From contig JALWOO010000750.1 of NCBI GenBank assembly GCA_027083485.1, positions 1 through 12,426 on the forward strand: a stretch of 12,426 nt of DNA, given 5' to 3'. Shown here in pieces: positions 1-6,509 of the stretch (position 1 is the stretch's first letter; each line of letters starts with the position of its first letter). The notes beneath the pieces are model-generated. The model made no database searches. It worked only from the letters and a program-made list of their open reading frames with translations, and was not told the DNA's origin. Origin of the DNA: Amylibacter sp. GTDB taxonomy: Bacteria > Pseudomonadota > Alphaproteobacteria > Rhodobacterales > Rhodobacteraceae. The translations under genes were made by a program, and so were the position numbers.

Positions 1-660
1 GCGGATATTCTGCACGATTGCACCATTGCCGCCGAAAAAGGCGAAATTGCCGTGATCGTTGGCCCGAACGGGGCCGGTAAATCCACTGCGATGAAAGCCG
101 TCTTTGGCATGTTGAATATCCGCAAAGGCCGTGTGCTGCTGGATGGCGAGGATATCACCCACCTGTCCCCACAGGACCGTGTGGCGCTGGGCATGGCCTT
201 TGTGCCGCAAACCAGCAATGTTTTTCCCTCGATGAGTGTCGAGGAAAACCTTGAAATGGGTGCGTTCCTGCGCCGCGACGACATCAGCCAGACCATGGAA
301 CAGGTGTTTCATCTGTTTCCGATCCTCAAGGACAAACGCCGCCAGAACGCCGGTGAATTGTCCGGTGGCCAACGCCAACAGGTGGCAGTGGGTCGCGCGT
401 TGATGACCCAGCCCAAGCTGTTGATGCTGGACGAGCCTACCGCCGGTGTTTCGCCAATTGTGATGGATGAACTGTTTGACCGGATCATAGAGGTTGCCCG
501 CACCGGCATTACCATCCTGATGGTCGAACAAAATGCCCGTCAGGCCCTGAACATCGCCGACAAGGGCTACGTGCTGGTGCAGGGACGCAACCGGTTTACC
601 GACACGGGGCAGGTTCTGTTGAACGACCCCGAAGTCCGCAAAAGCTTTCTGGGGGGATGA
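1..660 (+). CDS. livF: Branched-chain amino acid ABC transporter ATP-binding protein LivF (5' partial)
   Basis: This is the cytoplasmic ATPase that powers a HAAT-family (Liv) importer, and its 5' end lies outside the window. The frame is open from base 1. An internal GTG at 52 could be mistaken for a start, but the codons before it read ADILHDCTIAAEKGEIA, normal LivF sequence just before Walker A, so translation begins upstream. Visible motifs are Walker A GPNGAGKS (bases 61-84), the Q-loop at VPQTSNVFP, the ABC signature LSGGQRQQ, Walker B LLMLDEPTAG and the switch histidine region replaced by VEQN, which is usual for LivF. The ending EVRKSFLGG is typical of LivF rather than LivG. About 219 residues are present against roughly 235 in the family, so 15-20 are missing. 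The stop overlaps the start of the next gene, showing it is part of the liv operon. Substrate class (branched-chain amino acids, other amino acids, amides or urea) cannot be decided from the ATPase. Confidence 0.95.
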   Translation, partial: ADILHDCTIAAEKGEIAVIVGPNGAGKSTAMKAVFGMLNIRKGRVLLDGEDITHLSPQDRVALGMAFVPQTSNVFPSMSVEENLEMGAFLRRDDISQTMEQVFHLFPILKDKRRQNAGELSGGQRQQVAVGRALMTQPKLLMLDEPTAGVSPIVMDELFDRIIEVARTGITILMVEQNARQALNIADKGYVLVQGRNRFTDTGQVLLNDPEVRKSFLGG

Positions 661-1049
661 TGCGTTATTTTGTAACGATGGGTTTGTTGCTGACGCTGGC
701 CCCCGGTTTGGCACAGGCCGAAGGCGACAGACGTGTGGTCAGTTGTCAGGCCAGCAAAATCTGCGACGAATCCGGCAGCTGCAAGCCCAGCAACCGGTTG
801 GTCACGCTGGGGCTAACCCCGATCAAGCGCGGCCCGAACGGCGAAGGTGCGCACTGGATCGACTATGACGGCCAGAAATACAAGGCTGACAACGTAACGG
901 GACGCGGCCCGATCGTCTGGTCCACCGACGGGGCGGATGTGCAAACCCTGCTCTATGCCGGCGAAAACGAAACAATCTGGCACCGGCTGACACCCGCGCC
1001 GCAAGCCCATTCCAGTCTGGAATTTTTTAACTGCAAGGACGCCAGCTGA
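657..1049 (+). CDS. Small secreted four-cysteine protein inside the liv operon, function unknown
   Basis: I do not recognise a named family. The 130-residue product starts with a typical Sec signal peptide: a hydrophobic stretch at about 4-17 and a likely cleavage after AQA at 19-21. The mature protein of about 109 residues has four cysteines, C30, C36 and C42 spaced by exactly six, and C126 near the C-terminus, which suggests two disulfides in the periplasm. No lipobox or further membrane segment is seen. The ATG at 657 overlaps the upstream stop as ATGA. A second ATG at 660 follows directly and is equally possible; the purine run at 651-656 precedes both. The stop overlaps the livH start as TGATG. 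Its place between the ATPase and permease genes suggests a periplasmic accessory role in the same uptake system, but nothing in the sequence gives a ligand or partner. Confidence 0.85.
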   Translation: MMRYFVTMGLLLTLAPGLAQAEGDRRVVSCQASKICDESGSCKPSNRLVTLGLTPIKRGPNGEGAHWIDYDGQKYKADNVTGRGPIVWSTDGADVQTLLYAGENETIWHRLTPAPQAHSSLEFFNCKDAS

Positions 1050-2059
1050 TGGACATTCTAAGCGCCTTTATCCTGATCTCGAATTACATTCTGGTCCCCG
1101 CCATTGCCTATGGCAGCCAGCTCGCCCTTGGCGCGTTGGGAGTGACCCTGATCTATGGCATTCTCCGGTTTTCCAACTTTGCCCATGGCGACACGATGGC
1201 CTTCGGGGCCATGGTAACCATTCTGTTTACATGGTGGTTTCAATCTATGGGGATTTCGATTTCTCCGTTGCCCACGGCGCTTTTGGCTCTGCCCTTTGGC
1301 ATCGCGGGCTGTGCGTTGCTGGTGCTGTTGACCGACCGGTTCGTGTATCGTTTTTACCGCCAGCAAAAGGCCGCCCCGGTGATTTTCGTGATCGCCTCGG
1401 TCGGGGTGATGTTCATTATGAACGGTATCGTGCGCTTTATCATCGGGCCGAATGACCAACGCTTTGCCGACGGGGCCAAGTTCATCCTCAAGGCCCGCGA
1501 TTTCAAACGCGAGTTCGGCCTGCACGAAGGCCTGACCATCAAGGTTTCCCAAGGCATTACCGTTGTCACCGCCGTCGTGGTTGTGGCGGCGCTGTTCTGG
1601 TTTTTGAACCGCACCCGTACAGGCAAATCCATGCGCGCCTATTCCGACAACGAGGATCTGGCCCTGCTTTCGGGCATCAATCCGGACCGCGTTGTGATGG
1701 TTGCCTGGATCCTTGCCGCAGCCCTGGCCACCATTGCCGGCACTCTGTACGGGCTGGACAAGTCGTTCAAACCCTTCACCTATTTTCAGCTGTTGTTGCC
1801 AATCTTTGCCTCGGCAGTGGTAGGGGGCATGGGCAATCCGCTTGGCGCTATTGCCGGCGGGTTCGTGGTGGCTTTTTCTGAAATCAGCGTGACCTACGCC
1901 TACAAGAAGTTCATCAAATACCTTGTGCCCGAATCCTGGGAACCGGATAGTTTGGTGCAACTTCTTTCCACGGATTACAAATTCGCGGTCAGCTTCATGA
2001 TCCTGCTATTGGTCCTCCTTTTCCGCCCCACCGGTATTTTCAAGGGGAAATCGGTATGA
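1049..2059 (+). CDS. livH: Branched-chain amino acid ABC transporter permease LivH
   Basis: This is one of the two inner-membrane permease subunits of a HAAT importer. It has many hydrophobic segments over 336 residues. It shows the LivH hallmark GILRFSNFAHGDTMAFGA at about 37-54, a long cytoplasmic coupling loop with GKSMRAYSDNEDLALLSGI at about 192-210 (the EAA-like contact with the ATPase), and VVGGMGNPLGAIAGG at 257-271. It ends in LFRPTGIFKGK, a typical Liv permease C-terminus. Length is slightly above the usual 290-310; the extra residues include a polar stretch at about 284-308 before the last helix. The start is supported by AAGGA about 8 bases upstream and by overlap with the preceding stop. 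Its stop overlaps the livM start as ATGA, so the two permeases are translationally coupled. Confidence 0.95.
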   Translation: MDILSAFILISNYILVPAIAYGSQLALGALGVTLIYGILRFSNFAHGDTMAFGAMVTILFTWWFQSMGISISPLPTALLALPFGIAGCALLVLLTDRFVYRFYRQQKAAPVIFVIASVGVMFIMNGIVRFIIGPNDQRFADGAKFILKARDFKREFGLHEGLTIKVSQGITVVTAVVVVAALFWFLNRTRTGKSMRAYSDNEDLALLSGINPDRVVMVAWILAAALATIAGTLYGLDKSFKPFTYFQLLLPIFASAVVGGMGNPLGAIAGGFVVAFSEISVTYAYKKFIKYLVPESWEPDSLVQLLSTDYKFAVSFMILLLVLLFRPTGIFKGKSV

Positions 2060-3360
2060 GCTATACAGTTAAAAACACCGCGCTGTTTACCATTATCATG
2101 CTGCTTTTGGTCTTTGTCGGCTTCAGCCAGAGCTGGAATGTCGCCCTGCAAATCATCAACCTGTGTCTGATTTCATCTATCATGGCGCTGGGTGTGAACA
2201 TCCAGTGGGGCTATGCGGGGCTGTTTAACGTGGGCATCATGGGGTCTGCCGCGCTTGGCGGGCTGGCTGTTGTGCTGATCTCGACCGATCCGGAACCCGA
2301 AGCCATCAAGGCCGGTGGCCTTGGGGTTGTGCTGTCGCTTCTACTTGGCATTGCCACCATCAGCGGGGCTATTTTCGCCTACAAACGCCTGCCCAAATCC
2401 CGTATGCGCACGATTGTGGTTTTGACAATTGTGGTGGTGGGATTCTTCGTCACACGGGCTATTTTTGGCCCGGCAACCGATGCGATAGAACAGGTCAATC
2501 CGGCACGGGCCGGCAACATCGGCGGGCTGGGATTGCCGGTTCTGCTCGCTTGGCCCGTCGGCGGCCTGTTTGCCGGTATTGTCTCTTGGGGTATCGGTAA
2601 AATCGCCCTTGGCCTGCGGTCCGATTATCTGGCAATTGCGACGCTGGGTATTTCCGAAATCATCGTGGCTGTGCTCAAGCACGAAGACTGGATGACCCGC
2701 GGGGTCAAGAACATCTCCGGTCTAAAACGCCCCGTCCCTTACGAAGTTGACCTGCAAGCGGCCCCCTGGTTTCTGGACCTTTGCAAAACGCTGGGCACCG
2801 ATCCGGTGACCTTCTCCTCGATCTTCGTCAAACTCTGTTACGCAATCCTGTTTGGCATCGTGTTGCTGTTGATCCTGTGGATGTCCGAAAAGGCGCTGAA
2901 TTCCCCGTGGGGCCGCATGATGCGCGCCATACGCGACAACGAAGAAGCCGCAGCGGCAATGGGCAAAGACATCAAAGCGCGTCATTTGCAAGTGTTTATC
3001 ATCGGTTCTGTGGTGGTCGGGATCGCCGGTGCCATGCTCACAACGCTGGATGGTCAGTTGACCCCCTCGGCCTATCAACCCTTGCGCTTTACCTTCCTGA
3101 TCTGGGTGATGGTGATCGTCGGCGGGTCCGGCAACAACTGGGGGTCCGTGCTTGGCGGCTTTGTCATCTGGTTTTTCTGGATCGAGGCGGAACCCATGGG
3201 CCTGTGGCTCATGGATACCATCACGGCCGGCATGGCCGAGGATAACCCCTTGCGCATACACCTGATCAAATCAGCCGCCCATATGCGTTTGATGACCATG
3301 GGGCTAATCCTGCTGTTGGTGCTGCGTTTCAGCCCCAAAGGTCTGATACCGGAAAAATAG
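2056..3360 (+). CDS. livM: Branched-chain amino acid ABC transporter permease LivM
   Basis: This is the second permease subunit, which pairs with LivH. The 434-residue protein has the LivM signature GYAGLFNVGIMGSAALGG at about 52-69, SDYLAIATLGISEIIV at 189-204, the coupling loop SPWGRMMRAIRDNEEAA at about 283-299 and VGGSGNNWGSVLGG at 355-368. It ends in LRFSPKGLIPEK, matching the family C-terminus. Like E. coli LivM (about 425 residues) it is longer than LivH, with an additional pair of helices at about 85-135 joined by a basic segment (KRLPKSRMR, 110-118). It starts four bases inside the end of livH. It is the last gene of the operon, followed by G/C-rich inverted repeats and a convergent gene. 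The substrate-binding protein is not in the window and may lie upstream. Confidence 0.95.
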   Translation: MSYTVKNTALFTIIMLLLVFVGFSQSWNVALQIINLCLISSIMALGVNIQWGYAGLFNVGIMGSAALGGLAVVLISTDPEPEAIKAGGLGVVLSLLLGIATISGAIFAYKRLPKSRMRTIVVLTIVVVGFFVTRAIFGPATDAIEQVNPARAGNIGGLGLPVLLAWPVGGLFAGIVSWGIGKIALGLRSDYLAIATLGISEIIVAVLKHEDWMTRGVKNISGLKRPVPYEVDLQAAPWFLDLCKTLGTDPVTFSSIFVKLCYAILFGIVLLLILWMSEKALNSPWGRMMRAIRDNEEAAAAMGKDIKARHLQVFIIGSVVVGIAGAMLTTLDGQLTPSAYQPLRFTFLIWVMVIVGGSGNNWGSVLGGFVIWFFWIEAEPMGLWLMDTITAGMAEDNPLRIHLIKSAAHMRLMTMGLILLLVLRFSPKGLIPEK

Positions 3361-3414
3361 GGGGGTCTTTGCTATCCCTGAAAGAATAGAGTCCCCCCGC
3401 TTAATCCAGGGGGG
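3361..3414. terminator. G/C-rich inverted repeats between convergent genes, candidate bidirectional terminator
   Basis: This 71-bp gap separates two converging genes. A run CCCCCC at 3393-3398 can pair either with GGGGG at 3361-3365 or with GGGGGG at 3409-3414. The upstream choice is helped by an inner stem of TCTTT (3366-3370) with AAAGA (3381-3385). The downstream choice is a 6-bp G/C hairpin with a 10-base loop. The two folds exclude each other. The T runs that follow are short on both strands (CTTTAG on plus, ATTCTTT on minus), so strong intrinsic termination is uncertain. Confidence 0.45.
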
Positions 3415-3431
3415 CTTTAGAGGATTTCGCT

Positions 3432-4802
3432 TTAGGTTCTGACCCGTGGCCCGGCTTTCAAATCGACAGTGACCCGCAGCCCCCCCATCGGAGATGCATC
3501 AAAATCGATTTTGCCGTCGTTTGCCTCGACGATGTCGCACACAATAGCAAGACCAAGGCCGGCACCGGCCCCTTGCGTGTCCAGCCGCTTGCCCCGCTGG
3601 GTTACCAGTACGATTTGTTCAGGGCTCAGCCCCTCGCCATCGTCCTCGATACAAACTTGTACGCGGTCCATGTGCGGGGTGACCCCGATGCGAATTTTAC
3701 TGCGGGCAAAACGAACGGCATTTTCCAGAAGGTTCCCAAAGACATCATTCAAATCATCCGGATCCATCGCCACACCCAGATCACCGGAGTCCTGTTGGAT
3801 GAATTCCAGTGCCCTGCCCTGCGGCATGCGTTCCAGCGTGCGCACAATCGCCTGAAGTGCCGGCTGTAAGACCACCGCTTGCGCATAGCGCCCATGGCGA
3901 TTCCGTGCCCGCACCATTTCGCGATCCATATGACGCCGCATTTTAGCGGCCAGATCCTCGATACTTGCCGCCAGCTCTGTTTCGCCTTTTTCCCGTAGCA
4001 GCACCACATCCGAAGCCAAGGCCGTCAGCGGCGTTTTTAACCCATGTGCCAGATCCGCAGCCCGATCGCGTGCCCGGATCATATCCTGTTCTTGCAATTC
4101 CAACAGAGCGTTAACCTCGTCCACCAAAGGGGCAACCTCTGCCGGGACCGGCCCCTTGAGGCGCTTGGCTTCTCCGTTCCGGATTTGTGCGATATTTTCC
4201 CGCAAGGTCTGCATCGGCTTCAGGCCTTCGCGGATTTGCACGGCAAAACCAACCAACAATACTACCCCGAGAATCCCGAGAACCAACATCATAATATCGT
4301 TGAATTCGTCCACCTGCACCTTGAGGTCATTGGCATCTACGGCCACCGCAATCCGCATTTGCTGATTGCCCTGTTTTGTCGGCACAACCACAGCAGTTTC
4401 ATGTATCAGCACATCGGTTTGGGTCGGCCCCAGCTCTATATGTGTATGAATTTGCCCCGGACGCAAAGCATCATCCGGCAAAATCAACTCCGCGTCCCAA
4501 AGCGAACGCGAACGCAACACCACGTCTTCACCTGCCTTGCTGACTTGCCAATATAATCCACCAAATACTTTGGTAAATCGCGGATCCGCAGGATAGTGAG
4601 CCAAGGTTACCTCGCCCGCATCATCAAAGCGCAAACCACCGGCAATCTGGGACAGATACACATCCAGTTCATGGCCAGTACGCCGTTCAGCGAATCGTTC
4701 AAACAACGATGCCAGCCCAAATCCCGTTACCAAAAGGGCAACCGCAATAATGGCAGTAGCGTATCCAAGTAACCGTAAACGTAAGGAGGACAGTTTGTTC
4801 AT
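3432..4802 (-). CDS. Sensor histidine kinase, FeuQ/PhoQ-like
   Basis: This is an inner-membrane sensor kinase that would phosphorylate the response regulator encoded just upstream. The 456 residues run as: TM1 at about 10-33, a periplasmic sensor of about 135 residues, TM2 at about 168-188, a HAMP-like linker, the phosphoacceptor helix with LAHGLKTPLT (His253), and a HATPase domain. The HATPase domain has N-box NLLENAVRFA (357-366), G1 EDDGEGLS (386-393) and G2 GAGAGLGLAI (411-420), so all catalytic motifs are intact. The sensor contains GGLYWQV and LRSRSLWD, which from memory are characteristic of the FeuQ-type kinases of alphaproteobacteria. The related PhoQ senses divalent cations and acidity. 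The start overlaps the regulator stop as ATGA, with GAGGA just upstream. It is the last gene of the PepSY-regulator-kinase operon. The ligand is not shown by the sequence. Confidence 0.92.
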   Translation of the reverse strand: MNKLSSLRLRLLGYATAIIAVALLVTGFGLASLFERFAERRTGHELDVYLSQIAGGLRFDDAGEVTLAHYPADPRFTKVFGGLYWQVSKAGEDVVLRSRSLWDAELILPDDALRPGQIHTHIELGPTQTDVLIHETAVVVPTKQGNQQMRIAVAVDANDLKVQVDEFNDIMMLVLGILGVVLLVGFAVQIREGLKPMQTLRENIAQIRNGEAKRLKGPVPAEVAPLVDEVNALLELQEQDMIRARDRAADLAHGLKTPLTALASDVVLLREKGETELAASIEDLAAKMRRHMDREMVRARNRHGRYAQAVVLQPALQAIVRTLERMPQGRALEFIQQDSGDLGVAMDPDDLNDVFGNLLENAVRFARSKIRIGVTPHMDRVQVCIEDDGEGLSPEQIVLVTQRGKRLDTQGAGAGLGLAIVCDIVEANDGKIDFDASPMGGLRVTVDLKAGPRVRT

Positions 4803-5470
4803 ATATCCTCGGCCTGATCTTCGACAATATAGCCAAAACCGCGTCGGGTTTGAATCAATTTGGTAGACAATTTACGCCGCACACGCCCAACCAATACCTC
4901 TACGGCATTGGACTCGCGCTCAAAATGAACAGATTGCAGATGCTCCGCCAGTTCCTGTTGTGGCACCACGCGACCTTTGTTCAGCATTAAAAACGATACC
5001 AACCGATATTCCTGTGGTGATAGGGCCACCGGCACGCCTTTTATTGACAACCGCATTTGGCGTGTGTCCAACTGGGCATCGCCAACCGTAACAGTCGGGT
5101 CCGCTTGCCCATTGGTACGGCGCACGATGGCGCGCAAACGCGCCAGAAGTTCTTCAATATGAAACGGTTTCGGCAAATAGTCATCCGCCCCTGCATCAAT
5201 TCCCTCGACACGCTCGCTCCAGGATCCCCGTGCGGTCAACACCAAAACCGGCATATCCCGTCCCTCGCGCCGCCATTTCTTCAAAATGGTCAAACCATCC
5301 ATATCGGGCAACCCCAGATCCAGCACCACGGCACCATAGACTTCTGTATCACCCAGAAACCACCCTTCTTCGCCACTGGCCTCGCTATCCACAATATACC
5401 CGGCGGCCTCGAGTGCCCGACAAACATCCTCCCGGATACGATCATCATCTTCAATCAATAGAATTCGCAT
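4799..5470 (-). CDS. OmpR/PhoP-family response regulator, FeuP-like
   Basis: This is a DNA-binding response regulator of 223 residues. The receiver domain (1-118) has the acidic pocket E7, D8, D9, phosphoacceptor Asp51 in VVLDLGLPDMDG, the conserved T79 and K101 in LPKPFH. The winged-helix domain (about 126-217) contains the recognition region FERESNAVEVLVGRVRRKL and the wing RRGFGYIVE, typical of the OmpR/PhoB class. The receiver motif TARGSWSERVEGIDAGADDY resembles FeuP/PhoP-type regulators (from memory). It overlaps its kinase by four bases and the upstream PepSY gene by one (TAATG), so the three genes are very probably co-transcribed. It probably controls the divergent promoter region at 5824-5983, where 11-bp spaced repeats occur; this is inferred. 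Confidence 0.93.
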   Translation of the reverse strand: MRILLIEDDDRIREDVCRALEAAGYIVDSEASGEEGWFLGDTEVYGAVVLDLGLPDMDGLTILKKWRREGRDMPVLVLTARGSWSERVEGIDAGADDYLPKPFHIEELLARLRAIVRRTNGQADPTVTVGDAQLDTRQMRLSIKGVPVALSPQEYRLVSFLMLNKGRVVPQQELAEHLQSVHFERESNAVEVLVGRVRRKLSTKLIQTRRGFGYIVEDQAEDI

Positions 5471-5823
5471 TATTCCTCTGGTGCCTTTTCATTCGCAGCC
5501 TTTTCTTCGAGTATCTCGCCGGTTTGCGCATCTACATAGATTTCACGGCGCAGCCCCTCTGGTGTCAGGAAATAGATACCGTACTTTACTTCTCCGTTTT
5601 CACGTTCGAACTCGATTTCCACGATGTCGTCACCGGTAACTTCGTTTACCAACCGCAGAATTGCAAATAGCGGCAAAATTTTACCTCTGCGACGCTCCTC
5701 AAGCAGCATTTTCAAGCCTCTTGAATCGGAATCGGCTCCATCAGCCCGTGCCACAGAAGTCGAAACCAGCACACTGGCGGAACCGAGAATTATGATTGCC
5801 AATAATGGAAAAACAAGTTTCAT
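5470..5823 (-). CDS. Secreted PepSY-domain protein, first gene of the two-component operon
   Basis: The 117-residue protein has an N-terminal signal peptide with a hydrophobic core at about 3-22 and a likely cleavage after ARA at 25-27, so it should be periplasmic. Residues about 48-106 are a single PepSY domain: an amphipathic helix (ILPLFAILRLVNEVTG), a strand pair (IVEIEFERENGEVKYGIYFL) and the closing REIYVDAQTGEILEE. The C-terminal tail is charged. PepSY domains are small extracytoplasmic folds that inhibit proteases or modulate partner proteins. Beside FeuPQ-like systems in rhizobia, a small periplasmic protein (FeuN) restrains the kinase, from memory. By position this protein could do the same here, but homology to FeuN was not tested. 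AAGGG lies a few bases before the ATG. Confidence 0.88.
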   Translation of the reverse strand: MKLVFPLLAIIILGSASVLVSTSVARADGADSDSRGLKMLLEERRRGKILPLFAILRLVNEVTGDDIVEIEFERENGEVKYGIYFLTPEGLRREIYVDAQTGEILEEKAANEKAPEE

Positions 5824-5983
5824 ACTGCCCTTATTACATTATACAAGTGACATAATACTGACCGGAAATGTCAGCTACCTGTCACATCCTATAGAATATT
5901 CTGGGCAAATCCAGCCAGACAGCCTGGAAAACTTAACTGTTGATGTGTGGGTGCCACCATAGAGGGTATGACTGGGAAAGAGT
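5824..5983. promoter_or_regulatory. Divergent promoter region with 11-bp spaced TGTCA repeats
   Basis: This 160-bp gap lies between two divergent genes and must carry both promoters. TGTCA occurs at 5869-5873 and again at 5880-5884, exactly 11 bp start to start, the direct-repeat spacing used by OmpR/PhoB/PhoP-class regulators. An inverted copy TGACA is at 5848-5852. For the minus strand there is a perfect TATAAT (complement of 5838-5843) with no recognisable -35, as in activator-dependent promoters; it would give a very short leader. For the plus strand, ATGTCA (5868-5873), 18 bp and TAGAAT (5892-5897) form a plausible promoter that overlaps the repeat. The adjacent response regulator is the obvious candidate to bind. 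All of this is from sequence pattern only. Confidence 0.5.
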
Positions 5984-6400
5984 ATGCGGTTTGCAACCTT
6001 AGTGTTTTTAGTAGCGATGATTAGCGGCGGCGCAAGCATGGCCAAATCTATGATGGATCCTGTGGTACATACGCTGGAAACCCACGGTTATCGCAATGTA
6101 AAAGTACAACGCAAGGGCGGCGTCTACAAAGTCGAAGGTACCATTAAGGGCCAAAAACGCGAAATCGTCTATGATGCCCGCAATGGCCACATCCTTAGCG
6201 ACCGCATGGATACCGACGGTGATGGGCGTATGGATCGAGTAGTCCACGATTACACCAAGAGCCGAAACAACTCGGATTCACACGAGATGCAGGATCGCAA
6301 TGCCGGTGACGACGGCGAAGATGGTGGTGATGGTGCGGGCAGCGACGGGGGTGAAGGCGACGGCGGGGGTGAGGGCGACGGAGGTGAGGGAGACGACTAG
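5984..6400 (+). CDS. Secreted PepSY-like protein with DxDxDGxxD motif and acidic glycine-rich tail
   Basis: The 138-residue protein begins with a signal peptide (hydrophobic core about 4-17, likely cleavage after SMA at 18-20). Residues about 24-72 look like a short PepSY domain: helix (VVHTLETHGYRNV), strands (KVQRKGGVYKVEGTIKG) and the closing REIVYDARNGHIL. Directly after comes DTDGDGRMD (76-84), an EF-hand/dockerin/thrombospondin-3-like cation loop with acidic residues at loop positions 1, 3, 5 and 9 but no Glu at 12. The last 30 or so residues are almost only Gly, Asp and Glu, in GEGDGG repeats. The start gives a clean signal peptide; the ribosome site (GGGAAAG) is weak. It diverges from the PepSY-regulator-kinase operon and is a likely member of that regulon. 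Cation binding or buffering outside the membrane is an inference. Confidence 0.82.
   Translation: MRFATLVFLVAMISGGASMAKSMMDPVVHTLETHGYRNVKVQRKGGVYKVEGTIKGQKREIVYDARNGHILSDRMDTDGDGRMDRVVHDYTKSRNNSDSHEMQDRNAGDDGEDGGDGAGSDGGEGDGGGEGDGGEGDD
6346..6397 (+). repeat. Degenerate tandem repeat coding GEGDGG
   Basis: The end of the preceding coding region consists of imperfect copies of a 17-18 base unit of the type GGTGAGGGCGACGG, about two and a half copies in all, each encoding GEGDGG or a near variant. It is very rich in G on the coding strand. Such a unit can change copy number by slippage, so the length of the acidic tail may differ between strains. The following gap, 6401-6509, holds no gene; I see only a tiny 4-bp CGGT/ACCG stem at about 6452-6462 and no convincing terminator for either converging gene. 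Confidence 0.6.
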
Positions 6401-6509
6401 GCGTGTCCTCCTTTACCTCTTCGCACCGGTTTGATCAAAGTTTCACTGCATTCGGTAATACCGGCAACCTCAGGTAAAACGCAAAACGCTCTCCGAAACC
6501 TTGAACTGT

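Noticed and set aside
52..54. GTG at 52 as the true start of the LivF ATPase
   Set aside because: The in-frame codons from base 1 continue the conserved LivF N-terminal region, and a start at 52 would begin at the strand leading into Walker A, without the normal first strands.
1058..1960. A 300-codon open frame on the minus strand opposite livH
   Set aside because: The translation is rich in His, Gln, Arg and Gly, with no domain or hydrophobic pattern. It is the mirror of a clear LivH permease, as also seen opposite livM (2722-3261).
4044..4556. A 170-codon plus-strand frame within the kinase gene
   Set aside because: It is fully covered by the histidine kinase, whose catalytic motifs are intact. 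The composition is unlike the neighbouring genes and there is no recognisable ribosome site or domain.
5968..6024. An 18-codon upstream frame (ATG at 5968) preceded by AGAGGG and overlapping the start of the acidic-tail protein gene
   Set aside because: Only one base separates the purine run from the ATG, too close for efficient initiation, and the peptide has no feature of a leader peptide such as a codon run. It is possible but unsupported.
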